Assembly: GCF_042650645.1 (NCBI RefSeq) | Contig: NZ_JBHSBI010000030.1 | Span: 62,001 to 126,000 of the forward strand | Length of the DNA: 64,000 nucleotides | From: Nonomuraea purpurea | GTDB taxonomy: Bacteria > Actinomycetota > Actinomycetes > Streptosporangiales > Streptosporangiaceae | Direction: 5' to 3' | Shown here: one piece after another, positions 1-9,026 of the stretch | How positions within the stretch are numbered: position 1 is the first letter of the stretch | Layout of the letters: every line of letters starts with the position of its first letter | Translations under genes and position numbers: made by a program | Notes under the pieces: generated by a model | The model's input: only the letters and a program-made list of their open reading frames with translations | Database searches by the model: none | What the model was told of the DNA's origin: nothing

Positions 1-687
1 TACTACGTCGACGTGGTGGTCGGCTCCGCTTTCGCCGGCGCCACCCCGGCCGACCCGCTCGAGCGGCGCATCCAAGCCCTGCGCGGCAAGAAGATCGGCA
101 TCACCGGTCCGGGCAGCGGGACCGAGGCGCTGGTGACGTACCTGTTCGCCAAGGTCGGCCTGGACTCCGCCACCGACTGCGAGCTGGTCAACCTGGGCAG
201 CACCGCCGCCTCGGCGCTGGGCGCGCTCAAGGCGGGACGGGTGGACGCGCTCGCCTTCTTCCAGCCCATCGCCCAGCAGGCGGCGGCGGCCGGGATCGGC
301 ACCCGCTACATCTCGCCCGCCGCCGGCGACGTGCAGGGGCTGGAGCGAACCGCCCACGGGGTCGTCTTCACCACGCAGCGCATCATCGACAAGAAGCCCG
401 GCGAGGTCGCCGCCTTCCAGAACGCCATCGCGCGCGCCCAGCGCTTCATCCACGAGGCCGACGAGGCCGAGATCACGCGGATGCTGGCGGCCTACCTCAA
501 GGGCATCGATCCGAAGGCGCTGAGCGAGCTGCCCGGCCTGATGCGCAGCGAGATGCCGCGCGACATCGGCTTCGCCAGGGAGTCCTTCGACACGGCCATC
601 GCCTTCCACCGCGCCACCGGCCTGGTGAGGCACCTGCCGGCCTACGAACGGATCGTGCCACCGGCACTGCGCCTCACCGGGCCTTGA
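1..687 (+). CDS. ABC transporter substrate-binding protein, NMT1/SsuA-like (5' partial)
   Basis: C-terminal part of a periplasmic-type solute-binding protein; the reading frame is open from base 1 (first codons read YYVD), so the start and signal peptide lie outside the window. Visible are a GKKIGITGPGSGTEALV segment, typical of NMT1/SsuA/TauA-like binding proteins at the ligand cleft, and the second lobe with GALKAGRVDALAFFQP. This family feeds ABC importers for thiamine precursors, sulfonates, nitrate or related small molecules; the substrate cannot be read from this fragment. No permease or ATPase follows, so any partners must lie upstream. The frame ends at TGA 685-687. The following 165 bases contain no gene that I can support. 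Confidence 0.8.
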   Translation, partial: YYVDVVVGSAFAGATPADPLERRIQALRGKKIGITGPGSGTEALVTYLFAKVGLDSATDCELVNLGSTAASALGALKAGRVDALAFFQPIAQQAAAAGIGTRYISPAAGDVQGLERTAHGVVFTTQRIIDKKPGEVAAFQNAIARAQRFIHEADEAEITRMLAAYLKGIDPKALSELPGLMRSEMPRDIGFARESFDTAIAFHRATGLVRHLPAYERIVPPALRLTGP

Positions 688-852
688 GGAAACCATCCGG
701 GCCCCGGCACGCTCACCAGCTCAGCGCCTTCGGACGTCCGGAGGGAACCGGCAGCCGGTCCCGCAGCGGCGAGCCTGTCAGGGGGGAATCGGGTGGGTCA
801 TCCGCCGATCGTCACCCGGCACCCCTACGAAAGTCAGCGTGTCTTGAACACC

Positions 853-2229
853 TCACCGGCCGAACCGCAGGCTGCGCAGGAATTTCCACAACGGGGAACG
901 CTGCTGCGCCTGCTTGGCCGCGACGTCTTCCGCCGACTGCTGCGCCGCAGGCGCCTCGGCGCTCGCCGCGCCCGGGACGCGGCGCTCGTCGAGCTCGTAC
1001 TGGATGGGCAGGGAACGCAGGGCCCGCACGAGCGGGGACGGTCGCCAGGGCAGCTGGTCGGAGGGCAGCGCCAGCTTCACCTTCGTGCACCGGCTGAAGA
1101 GCCGATGCACGGAGACCGTGGCCATCTGGGTGGCCAGCCGCTGGCCCAGGCAGGCATGTGGGCCCGCGCCCCAGGCCAGGTGCGCCCGGGTGCTGCGGAT
1201 GGCGTGCGGGTCGAGCGCCCCGGCGAAGCGCGGATCGGCGTGGGCGGCCGCGACGGACAACATCACCGCGTCGCCGGCCGCGATCGTGTAGTTGCCCATC
1301 TTCACGTCCTTCACGGGGAAGCGGAACGTCAGATTGGCCATCGGCGGGTTGAGCATCGCGACCCGGTTGACCGTCTCGTCGATCGCTCCGACCGACAGGC
1401 TCTCCCGCACGGCCGGGTTGGAGACGACCTCGACGACCACGTTGCAGACCAGGCCGGCGCAGAAGTCCAGCAGGGCGGGCAGCATGAGCAGCTCGCGGGC
1501 CAGCTCGTCCTGCGTCAGGTCGGGCTGGGCCTGGATCATGTAGGAGGGCAGGTCGTCCCCGGGCTGCTCGCGCTTCTGGGCCGCGAGCTCCATCATGGCG
1601 GCGTACAGGCGCTCGAAGGCCGCGGCGGACTCGGGCCCGGCGTCGATCAACCGCCAGATGTCCATCACCACCTCGTCGCCGCGCGCGGTGGAGAAGCCGA
1701 GCATGCGGTTGGCGACCATCAGGGGGAGCGGACGCGCGTACTGGGCCGACAGGTCCGCCGCACCCGTGGGGCCGCCCTCCGCGAGCAGGCCGATGAGGTC
1801 GTCGGCGTACCGCTTGATGGCCTGCTCCAGGACCTTGGCCTGGGGATGGGTGTGGTCCTGGAACGGCTGGAGCGCCTTGGTCCACGCACTGCGGAACCGG
1901 TGCTGCGCGGCGCCTTCCGCGAAGTTCGAACTGTCGACCTGGAAGACGGGCAGCAGCGGCCAGTCGGCCGGGATGCGGCCCTCCACGTAGGCCTGCCACC
2001 GCGCCGGGTTCTTGGTCCAGATGCCGCCCGAGTTCTGCAGGACGTGCAGCACCTCCTCGTAGCCGAGGACGAACCAGACGGGAACCCCCAGAAGGTCGAC
2101 GGGGGCGACGGAGCCGTACTTGCTGCGCAGGCGCTCGTGCTCGATCGCTGGGTGAGCGTCGTAGCCCCTGGTCATCAGCGGTTCCGGGGACATCGTCGCG
2201 AGCGTTTCCCGCCACGGGCCGTGAGTCAC
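853..2229 (-). CDS. Cytochrome P450, CYP157-like, with altered ExxR motif
   Basis: P450 of about 458 residues. The heme-binding loop WGAGPHACLGQRLA is intact, and the N-terminal half (YGSVAPVDLLGVPVWFVLGYEEVLHVLQN, then RIPADWPLLP) reads like the P450s that accompany actinomycete conservons (CYP157 group). Two canonical motifs are off. The K-helix ExxR position reads ETVN followed by R, and the I-helix (LLDFCAGLVCNVVVEV) lacks the acid-threonine pair. Loss of ExxR is a known trait of CYP157; catalytic activity is therefore uncertain. The C-terminus carries an extra Ala/Gln-rich tail of about 50 residues. Start choice is open: GTG 2229 has AGGAAAGG upstream at a slightly long spacing, and ATG 2193 or GTG 2292 are alternatives. 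No ferredoxin gene is adjacent. The conservon lies 33 kb away. Confidence 0.87.
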   Translation of the reverse strand: MTHGPWRETLATMSPEPLMTRGYDAHPAIEHERLRSKYGSVAPVDLLGVPVWFVLGYEEVLHVLQNSGGIWTKNPARWQAYVEGRIPADWPLLPVFQVDSSNFAEGAAQHRFRSAWTKALQPFQDHTHPQAKVLEQAIKRYADDLIGLLAEGGPTGAADLSAQYARPLPLMVANRMLGFSTARGDEVVMDIWRLIDAGPESAAAFERLYAAMMELAAQKREQPGDDLPSYMIQAQPDLTQDELARELLMLPALLDFCAGLVCNVVVEVVSNPAVRESLSVGAIDETVNRVAMLNPPMANLTFRFPVKDVKMGNYTIAAGDAVMLSVAAAHADPRFAGALDPHAIRSTRAHLAWGAGPHACLGQRLATQMATVSVHRLFSRCTKVKLALPSDQLPWRPSPLVRALRSLPIQYELDERRVPGAASAEAPAAQQSAEDVAAKQAQQRSPLWKFLRSLRFGR

Positions 2230-2521
2230 GGTGTAGGACTGCCTTTCCTGGTCGCCGCTCCTTTCGCCACGTCGCCGCAAATGCCACGGCACAAGTAACG
2301 CGCTCTTGGAGCTATCGGCCTATTAGGTCAAGGTCTGTAAGCATCACGTATACCAGCGGTTACTGCAAGAGTTTGGATCAAGCAGGAAACCCCGTAATGA
2401 GCGCACCGGCAAATGGCGTGGGACGCGGGCGCGTGCCATCGCCTCGGCACGCTTGGGTGATGGCCGCTCGCCGCCGGATGCGGGCACTTCCCATTTCTTC
2501 CCTGCGGCGCACAATCGAGGA

Positions 2522-2929
2522 ATGGGGCAGCAGAGCGGCAGCGCGGGATCACGCAGCGCGAGAGGGCATGCGGACAGGGCGCGATCGGCGGGAGCGCGCG
2601 CCCGGCAGTTCGCCGCGGCCCTGACGGTGATACGGGCCCGCCTGCGCGAGGTCCAGCAGGGCGGGGCGGCCGAGGCCCTGCCCGCTTACGACCGGGAGCA
2701 GGCGGCCGAGCGGGTACGGGAGGCGCGGGCGCGGTGCCGCCAGGCTCTCCTGCTCAACGCCCGCGCCCATGACCGGGCGGCGGAACGCCACGAACGCGAC
2801 GTCTGGCAGGGCCGAGGGGACCCGGACGAGCACATCGAACGCGCGACCTGGCATCGCGCGGCAGCCCGCAGGAGCCGCGAGGTGGCCGCCGCGATCGCCT
2901 CCGACCCGGGCCCGCTGCGGACCTCTTAA
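2522..2929 (+). CDS. Small Arg/Ala-rich helical hypothetical protein
   Basis: About 135 residues, not recognised. The protein is almost wholly predicted helix, with many Arg, Ala, Glu and His residues (for example ALPAYDREQAAERV and HIERATWHRAAARRS), suggesting a coiled or helical-bundle cytoplasmic protein. Codon third positions are GC-rich from about base 2570, which supports coding on this strand rather than the opposite one. ATG 2522 directly follows GAGGA, which is too close for a normal ribosome site, so the true start may be a little upstream or downstream. It precedes the sensor kinase by 75 bases in the same direction, but no functional link can be shown. Confidence 0.5.
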   Translation: MGQQSGSAGSRSARGHADRARSAGARARQFAAALTVIRARLREVQQGGAAEALPAYDREQAAERVREARARCRQALLLNARAHDRAAERHERDVWQGRGDPDEHIERATWHRAAARRSREVAAAIASDPGPLRTS

Positions 2930-3004
2930 CCGGATTTGTTAGGGAATCTCCCGCGATTAGCGGCACTCGCACACCGTGTGATCTCCTGATCATCGGGGTG
3001 TGGT

Positions 3005-4369
3005 GTGATCAGAGGATGGGGCCGGTCGCTGCGGGTGCGACTGGCGCTGCTCGCCAGTGTCGCCATGCTGCTGCTCGTGTTCGTCGTCAGCGCCTTCGTG
3101 TTGTACGGCGTCCGCCGCGGCGCCACCGACCTGCAGGCCCACCGGATGTTCAGCAAGGCCCTGCCCGTCCTCCACCTGCTCAAGCGAGGCGAACTGCCCC
3201 CGAAGGTCGACAGCGACCTCGACGGCATCCAGGTGGCCGACCCGTCCGGTCGCGTGGTCTCCTCGACGCCGAACCTGGCCGGCCTGCCGCGCCTGACCAC
3301 GGCGATCCCGCCCAAGGGCCATGCCCACGGCATGGTGGAGCTCTGCGGCCTGCCCCCGTTCCCCGGCAAGTGCGAGATCGCGGTCGCCATGCGCGTGTAC
3401 CAGATGGACGGCGACTGGATCATCTACGCCTTCGACGACGCGGTGCCCTGGTACGTCAGCCCCCAGGTGCTCCTCTTCCTCGGCGGCACGACGGGCCTGC
3501 TGGTCGCGCTGACCTGGATGGGGGTGTCCCGCATCGTGACCAGGACGCTCGCGCCCGTCGACAGCATCACCAAGCGGCTGGCCGAGATCAGCGCGGACGG
3601 CGGCGGCATGCGCCTGCCCGTTCCCGAGAACGTCGACGACGAGATCAGGACGCTGGCCGAGACCGGCAACCAGACGCTGGAGCGGCTGGAGGCCGCGATG
3701 CGCCAGCAGGAGGCGGCGATGGAGCAGCAGCGCAGGTTCGCCAGCGACGCCTCCCACGACCTGCGCAGCCCGATCACGGCCATGCGCGCCCAGGTCGAGG
3801 ACGCCATGCTGCACCCCGAAGAGGCCGACTGGCAGGAGACAGGCGCCGAACTGCTGGCCGGCCTGGACCGGTTCCAGGGCATCGTCGCCGACCTGCTCAC
3901 GCTGACCAAACTGGACGCCGGCGCCCCGCGCCGGCGGGAGCCGGTGGACCTGAGCGAGCTGGTCGCCGCCGAGACCTTCAGACCGCGCGCGAAGGACGTG
4001 GTCACCCACTCGCGGCCCGGCGTGATGGTCACCGGCGACCGGCTGCAACTTGCCCGCCTGCTGACGAACCTGCTGGACAACGCCGAACGGCACGCCGAGT
4101 CGCAGATCACGGTGACCGTGCGGCGACACGACGACGAGGCCGTGCTGGAGGTGTGCGACGACGGCGCGGGCATCGCGCCCGAGCACAGGGAGACGGTCTT
4201 CCAGCGTTTCACCCGCCTGGACGCCTCCCGCAGCCGCGACGCCGGCGGCACCGGGCTCGGCCTGCCCATCGCCCGCGAGATCGCCCGATCCCACGGCGGC
4301 ACGCTCACGATCGAGGACTCCGACGCCGGCGCCCGCTTCGTCACACGCCTCCCGATCCGGGCGGACTGA
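3005..4369 (+). CDS. Two-component sensor histidine kinase (HAMP type)
   Basis: 454-residue membrane kinase. First membrane helix near residues 11-34, extracytoplasmic sensor region of about 115 residues, second helix near 152-175 (VLLFLGGTTGLLVALTWMGV), HAMP linker, then the HisKA box with the phospho-accepting His near residue 250 (SDASHDLRSPITAMRAQ). The ATP-binding N-box is NLLDNAERH, with G-boxes DDGAGIAP and GTGLGLPIARE. It would sense an envelope signal and phosphorylate a response regulator. No regulator gene lies next to it, so it is an orphan here. The sensor region contains a pair of cysteines (CGLPPFPGKCE) that could form a disulfide. The stop overlaps the start of the next gene (TGATG), implying translational coupling with the DUF1275 protein. 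GTG 3005 is the likely start. Confidence 0.93.
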   Translation: MIRGWGRSLRVRLALLASVAMLLLVFVVSAFVLYGVRRGATDLQAHRMFSKALPVLHLLKRGELPPKVDSDLDGIQVADPSGRVVSSTPNLAGLPRLTTAIPPKGHAHGMVELCGLPPFPGKCEIAVAMRVYQMDGDWIIYAFDDAVPWYVSPQVLLFLGGTTGLLVALTWMGVSRIVTRTLAPVDSITKRLAEISADGGGMRLPVPENVDDEIRTLAETGNQTLERLEAAMRQQEAAMEQQRRFASDASHDLRSPITAMRAQVEDAMLHPEEADWQETGAELLAGLDRFQGIVADLLTLTKLDAGAPRRREPVDLSELVAAETFRPRAKDVVTHSRPGVMVTGDRLQLARLLTNLLDNAERHAESQITVTVRRHDDEAVLEVCDDGAGIAPEHRETVFQRFTRLDASRSRDAGGTGLGLPIAREIARSHGGTLTIEDSDAGARFVTRLPIRAD

Positions 4370-5040
4370 TGGCGCCGATGCGGTTCGGCGCGGTTCCCCT
4401 GCTCGGCCTGGCGTTCGCCGCCGGGGCCGTGGACGCGCTCAGCTTCCTGTCACTCGGGGAGGTCTTCACCGCGAACATGACGGGCAACATCGTGCTGCTC
4501 GGCCTGGCGCTGGGCACGGGCCACACCGAGCACGCCCTCGGGTCGGGGCTCGCGCTGGCCGCGTTCATGACAGGGCTGGCCGCGGGCTTCTTCCTGCTCA
4601 AAGGCGCCGGCGACCGGTCACTGCGGCCCCTGGCCGGGCTGACGGGCGAGCTGGCGCTACTGGTCGCGATGGCGGTGGGATGGGCGGCGCAGACCCCGCG
4701 TCCCGCACTGATCGTCCTGTCGGGGACCGCCATGGGGCTGCAGAGCGCGATCACCCGCTGGGTGTGCGACGCCACTGTGTCCACGACCTACGTGACGGGC
4801 ACGCTGACCAGCATGGCGGGGCAGATCATCGGCCCGCCTGCGGCACGGAGCGGCGCCCGCTGGCCTCTGGCGGTGGTGCTGGCGCTGGCGGCCGGGGCCG
4901 TGTTCGCCGCCCTGGCCCTGCGGCTGTACCCGCCCGCGGCCCCGCTGGTCGCGCCGGCCGTGGTCGCGCTCGCGACGAGCTGGTGGGCGATCAGGGACTG
5001 GGGCCGAGGCCGCCCACTCCTCGGAGCGGGCGGCCGGTGA
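4369..5040 (+). CDS. DUF1275 (YoaK) family integral membrane protein
   Basis: 223-residue membrane protein. The family hallmark GAVDALSFLSLGEVFTANMTGNIVLLGLAL is near the N-terminus, followed by about five more hydrophobic helices and the TTYVTGTLTSM segment. DUF1275/YoaK proteins are widespread inner-membrane proteins without a proven function; a transport role is often assumed. The start ATG 4369-4371 overlaps the TGA of the histidine kinase by one base, so the two are made from one transcript. This raises the possibility that the membrane protein is the target or sensor partner of the kinase (inference). Confidence 0.88.
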   Translation: MAPMRFGAVPLLGLAFAAGAVDALSFLSLGEVFTANMTGNIVLLGLALGTGHTEHALGSGLALAAFMTGLAAGFFLLKGAGDRSLRPLAGLTGELALLVAMAVGWAAQTPRPALIVLSGTAMGLQSAITRWVCDATVSTTYVTGTLTSMAGQIIGPPAARSGARWPLAVVLALAAGAVFAALALRLYPPAAPLVAPAVVALATSWWAIRDWGRGRPLLGAGGR

Positions 5041-5049
5041 GCGCCCTGG

Positions 5050-5427
5050 TCAGCAGCGGGGCGCCACGGCGTCGATCTTGCCGCCGAAGTCGTTCTTGTA
5101 GACCTTGCGGTAGTCGCCGTTGCGGACCACGCGGGTCTCCTTCCTGTCGGGGACGCTGATCCAGTTGATGAAGCAGCCGTCGGCGTGGGCCATGAACGAG
5201 CCCACGTTGTCGTGCAGGGCGGGTGGCACGTCCACGTATCCGTTGCCGGGGTTCCAGCACCACGACGAGCCGGAGAAATCCTTTCCGGTCCACAGGCAGA
5301 TGTCACCGGCCCTGTGGGCCGAGGGCGATGCCGTGGACGCCGTGGCGGGCATGGCGGAGGCCAGCATGGCCAGCGCGAGGGCGCCCATGACCGTCGCGAT
5401 CCGCGTACCGCTTGTCGTCGCCTTCAT
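5050..5427 (-). CDS. Secreted peptidase inhibitor I36 / crystallin-like small protein
   Basis: 125 residues with a clear Sec signal peptide (basic start, MGALALAMLASAMPATAS core). The mature domain is Cys- and Trp-rich (ICLWTGKDFSGSSWCWNP, later DGCFINWISVPDRKE and C-terminal APRC). This pattern resembles small secreted actinomycete proteins of the peptidase inhibitor family I36 and beta/gamma-crystallin type, with two likely disulfides. AAAGGAG lies 8 bases before ATG 5427, which fixes the start. It is convergent with the DUF1275 gene, 9 bases apart. The role is probably extracellular, as protease inhibition or as a small structural protein. The family assignment comes from sequence pattern only. 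Confidence 0.72.
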   Translation of the reverse strand: MKATTSGTRIATVMGALALAMLASAMPATASTASPSAHRAGDICLWTGKDFSGSSWCWNPGNGYVDVPPALHDNVGSFMAHADGCFINWISVPDRKETRVVRNGDYRKVYKNDFGGKIDAVAPRC

Positions 5428-5663
5428 GGCGGTTCTCCTTTGAGTTCGTTGCCGCTTCTGGGGGCCTGACGTCGGCCCCGTCACAGCATGTGTCAGAGCG
5501 AACACGATTCGCTTCTGTTCCGGGGCCACAAGATTCGGCATTTACGGTCGGGAAAAGTGACGTACGAGCCACAGTCGAACAACCACGATCACGTGAGCCG
5601 TGCCCCTCAGGGGTCTATCGGGGCGATGCCGGATGGCGGGCGAGGGCCGCTCGCCGCACAATC

Positions 5664-6395
5664 ATGATCATGATCGATCACGCGGTCCTCCTGGAGGGAG
5701 TGACCAGGACATATGGCAGAGGCGCCACCGAGGTGGCGGCGCTGCGCGAGGTGAGCGTCGGGTTCGCGCGCGGCAGCTTCACCGCCGTGATGGGCCCCTC
5801 GGGGTCGGGCAAGAGCACGTTGTTACAGTGCGCCTCAGGGCTGGACCGGCCACAGTCGGGCGCGGTGCGCATCGCCGGGCAGGACATCACGCGGCTGCAG
5901 GAGAAGGCGCTGGCGACGCTTCGCCGCGACCAGGTGGGCGTGATCTTCCAGGCGTTCAACCTCGTGCCGTCGCTGACCGCCTGGCAGAACGTCATCCTGC
6001 CCAGCAGGCTGGCCCGGCGCCGTCCCGATCCCGCGCGAGTGGGGGAGTTGCTGCGGCGCGTCGGGCTGGCCGGGCGGGAGAATCACCGCCCCGCGCAGTT
6101 GTCCGGGGGGCAGCAGCAGCGGGTGGCCATCGCGCGGGCGTTGCTCGGCCGGCCCGAGGTGCTGTTCGCCGACGAGCCGACCGGGGCCCTGGACCGGAGC
6201 ACCGGGCACGAGGTGCTGGCGCTGCTGCGGGAGGCGGTCGACGCGTTCGGGCAGACGGTGGTGATGGTCACGCACGATCCAGAGGCGGCGGCCAGGGCGG
6301 ACGCGGTGCTGTTCCTCACCGACGGGCGGATCGTGGACATGCTGGAAAGGCCCTCCGTGGAGCAGATCGGCGCACGGTTGGGCGGACGCCGATGA
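5664..6395 (+). CDS. ABC transporter ATP-binding protein, MacB/LolD-type
   Basis: About 243 residues. Walker A GPSGSGKSTLL, Q-loop IFQAFNLVPSLTAWQNV, signature LSGGQQQRVAIARALL, Walker B VLFADEPTGALD and H-loop VTHDPEAA are all intact. The spacing and the DEPTGALD sequence place it with the MacB/LolD/FtsE ATPases that power FtsX-like permeases. In actinomycetes these export lipids, peptides or antibiotics rather than importing nutrients. ATG 5664 and ATG 5670 are both possible starts; the N-terminus is MIMIDHAVLL. The next gene begins inside the stop codon of this one (ATGA), so the two subunits are translationally coupled. Confidence 0.93.
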   Translation: MIMIDHAVLLEGVTRTYGRGATEVAALREVSVGFARGSFTAVMGPSGSGKSTLLQCASGLDRPQSGAVRIAGQDITRLQEKALATLRRDQVGVIFQAFNLVPSLTAWQNVILPSRLARRRPDPARVGELLRRVGLAGRENHRPAQLSGGQQQRVAIARALLGRPEVLFADEPTGALDRSTGHEVLALLREAVDAFGQTVVMVTHDPEAAARADAVLFLTDGRIVDMLERPSVEQIGARLGGRR

Positions 6396-7705
6396 CGCTG
6401 GTTCTGGCCTGGAACAACGTCAGGACCAACCGGGCCGGCTTCGCCGCCTCGTTCCTGGCCGTGCTCCTGGCGGTGACGCTGGTCGGCGGCAGCGGCCTGC
6501 TGGTGGCAGGGGCGGGCGAGCGCGACGAGCTGAACGGGGTCATGGGGCTGCTGGTTCTGTCGGCGCTGGTGTCGGGGTTCGTGTCGGTGTTCGTGGTGGC
6601 GGGCATGCTGGGCCTGCACGTGCTGCGGCAGCGCCGGAACGTGGGGCTGCTGCGGTCGATCGGGATGACGCCGCGGCAGGTACGCCGGTTGATCACGGCC
6701 GAGGCGCTGGTGGTGGCCGTGCTGGCGAGCGCGGCCGGGTGCGCGCTGGCGATCCCGTACGCCGAGGCGATGGCGCTGCTGCTGCGCGCGGTCGGGCTGG
6801 CGCCGACGGGCGTGCCGCTGGCCTTGATTCCTGGGCCGTTCGTGCTGGCACTGGGGGTCGGACTGCTGGTGACGCTGCTGGCCGCGCGGGTGGCAGCGCG
6901 CAAGGCGGTGGACGTGGGGCCGCTGGAGGTGCTGCGCGACAGCGCGGCGCAGCGCCGGCTCATGCCCTGGCCCCGGGCGGTGGTCGGCGTGCTGGCGCTG
7001 GCCGGGGGCGTCGTGCTGCTGCGGCTGGTGCCGCAGCTCAATGTGAAGGACGCGATGCCGGCCGGGCTGGGCGCGACGATGACGCTCTGCGTCGGCGCCT
7101 CCGCGCTGGGGCCCGTCGCGCTGCGCGGGCTGGGCTGGGTCCTCGGGGCTCCGGCGGCCTGGGCGGATCCCGGGGCGGGCACGCTGGCACGGTCCGCGCT
7201 GGTCACGCAGCCGCGCCGGGCGATGGCGGCCGCCTCCCCCGTGATGCTGACCGTGGCGCTGGCCTGCACGTTCCTGTTCGCGATCGCGACCTCCGACGCG
7301 GCGGCGGGTGCGACGCGGACCGGGCCCGCGGCATGGGTGGCCCCGGTACTGGTGGGCTCTGCGGTGGCCTACACCGTGATCTCGGTCGTGAACGCGACGG
7401 CCATGTCGATGGCCGAGCGGGCCGAGGAGATCCGGCTGCTGCGCTCGGTGGGCACGAGCCCGCGCCAGCTCGTCCGGGCCGTCTGCTGGGAGTCGCTGAT
7501 CGTGACGAGCGTGGGCGCGCTGCTCGGCACGGGGATCGCCACCGCCTCGCTGACCGCGATGGGCCAGGCGCTGACGGGGGAGCCGTGGTTCGCGTACTCG
7601 GCGCCGCAGTACGCCGGGCTGCTCCTGGTCTGCGCCGTGAGCGGGCTGGCCGGAGGGTTGTCGGCGACGCGCGGGGCACGGCGGGGGCCGTTGGTGGCGG
7701 GATAG
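6392..7705 (+). CDS. FtsX-like ABC transporter permease
   Basis: 437-residue permease of the FtsX/MacB superfamily, partner of the ATPase just upstream with a 4-base ATGA overlap. It has two FtsX-like halves. Each contains the cytoplasmic coupling motif, NVGLLRSIGMTPRQVRRL in the first and EEIRLLRSVGTSPRQLVRAV in the second, followed by paired membrane helices. The large extracytoplasmic MacB domain is absent: only about 15 residues separate the first two helices. This fits single-chain, eight-to-ten-helix actinomycete exporters of the type found beside sensor systems for antimicrobial peptides or lipids. The substrate is unknown. Confidence 0.9.
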   Translation: MTLVLAWNNVRTNRAGFAASFLAVLLAVTLVGGSGLLVAGAGERDELNGVMGLLVLSALVSGFVSVFVVAGMLGLHVLRQRRNVGLLRSIGMTPRQVRRLITAEALVVAVLASAAGCALAIPYAEAMALLLRAVGLAPTGVPLALIPGPFVLALGVGLLVTLLAARVAARKAVDVGPLEVLRDSAAQRRLMPWPRAVVGVLALAGGVVLLRLVPQLNVKDAMPAGLGATMTLCVGASALGPVALRGLGWVLGAPAAWADPGAGTLARSALVTQPRRAMAAASPVMLTVALACTFLFAIATSDAAAGATRTGPAAWVAPVLVGSAVAYTVISVVNATAMSMAERAEEIRLLRSVGTSPRQLVRAVCWESLIVTSVGALLGTGIATASLTAMGQALTGEPWFAYSAPQYAGLLLVCAVSGLAGGLSATRGARRGPLVAG

Positions 7706-7835
7706 CGTACGCTCTTCGCCGATTGGAGGGCCTTGCGCGGGGATTGCCCTGAACGCGTCTTTCGCGCCCTGCGCCGGGCCCCGGAGCAGGAGGACTGATG
7801 GGGGAGCGGATGGTCTCCGAGCAGGAGTGGGTGCG

Positions 7836-9026
7836 ATGACCCCGCGGGACGGGACGGGTGCGTCGCGGGGGCAGATGTGGCCGTTGTACGCGGCCGGGTT
7901 CACCACCGCGTTCGGCGCCCACGGCATCGCCGCGAACCTCGGCGGGTTCTCCGACGACGCGGTCACCTCCCTGCTGGTGCTGGGCGGGCTGCTCGCCCTC
8001 TACGACGGGGCCGAGGTCGTGCTCAAGCCGATCTTCGGCACGCTCGCCGACCGGGTCGGCGCGCGCCCGGTGCTGCTGGGCGGTCTGGTCGCCTTCGCCG
8101 CCGCGTCCCTCCTCTACGTCATCGCCGACAGCCCCGGCTGGTTGTGGGCCGCGCGGCTCGGCCAGGGGGCTGCGGCCTCCGCCTTCTCCCCGTCGGCCTC
8201 GGCGCTGGTCGCCCGGCTCAGCCCGGCCGCCACGCACGGCCGGGCGTTCGGGTCGTACGGCTTTTTCAAGTCCATCGGCTACACCCTCGGCCCGCTGCTC
8301 GGCGGCGTCCTGGTGTGGGCGGGCGGGCTACGGCTGCTGTTCGTGGTCCTGGCCGTGCTCGGTGCGGTGGTCGCCGTGTGGGCCGCGTTCGCCGTCCCGG
8401 CCGTACCGCCGCTGCCCAAGACCAGGCAGACGGTGCTCGACCTGGCCCGTCGCCTGGTCGAGCCGTCCTTCCTCGGACCTGCCGCCGCGCTGGCGGCGGC
8501 GACGGCGGCGCTGTCGGTCGGGGTCGGCTTCCTGCCCGTCTCCGGCGCGGCGGCCGGTCTGGGCACGGTCGCCACGGGGGCCGCGGTGTCGGTGCTGGCG
8601 GCCTGCGCGGCCCTCGTCCAGCCCGCCGCCGGACGTGCGCTGGACGCGGGACGACTGACCACCCGCGCCGGCATCACCGTCGGTCTCCTGCTCACCGTCG
8701 CCGGGCTGGGCATCGCGACGCTTCCCGGGCCGGCCGGGGTGCTCGCCGCCGCCGCCCTGATCGGTGCGGGCACGGGGCTGATCACCCCGCTCGGCTTCGC
8801 CGCCCTGGTCGCGGCCACCCCCGCGGAGCGACTGGGCCAGACCATGGGCGCGGCCGAGCTGGGCCGCGAACTCGGCGACGCGGGCGGCCCGCTCCTGGTG
8901 GCCGCCGTCGCCACCGTGGCCACGCTCGCGCTCGGCTACGCCGCTCTCGCGGCCCTGCTGGCCGTGGGCACCGCACTGACACTCCTGCGCCGGGCCCGCC
9001 GCCCGGCGCTGGACTCGGAGACGTGA
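7836..9026 (+). CDS. MFS efflux transporter (DHA1-like)
   Basis: 396 residues with about twelve hydrophobic helices and the major-facilitator loop motif FGTLADRVGARPVLLGG between helices 2 and 3, plus LGQGAAASAFSPSASAL in helix 4. This arrangement suggests a proton-coupled drug or metabolite exporter of the DHA1 class. CAGGAG at 7822-7827 sits 8 bases before ATG 7836, so I prefer this to GTG 7827. It follows the ABC exporter by 130 bases in the same direction and may or may not share its transcript. A weak GATCGG/CCGATC stem (9025-9046) overlaps its stop. Confidence 0.88.
   Translation: MTPRDGTGASRGQMWPLYAAGFTTAFGAHGIAANLGGFSDDAVTSLLVLGGLLALYDGAEVVLKPIFGTLADRVGARPVLLGGLVAFAAASLLYVIADSPGWLWAARLGQGAAASAFSPSASALVARLSPAATHGRAFGSYGFFKSIGYTLGPLLGGVLVWAGGLRLLFVVLAVLGAVVAVWAAFAVPAVPPLPKTRQTVLDLARRLVEPSFLGPAAALAAATAALSVGVGFLPVSGAAAGLGTVATGAAVSVLAACAALVQPAAGRALDAGRLTTRAGITVGLLLTVAGLGIATLPGPAGVLAAAALIGAGTGLITPLGFAALVAATPAERLGQTMGAAELGRELGDAGGPLLVAAVATVATLALGYAALAALLAVGTALTLLRRARRPALDSET

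Noticed and set aside
6083..7966. 627-codon open frame on the minus strand
   Set aside because: Antisense to the FtsX-like permease gene, full of His/Arg/Gln repeats typical of shadow frames.
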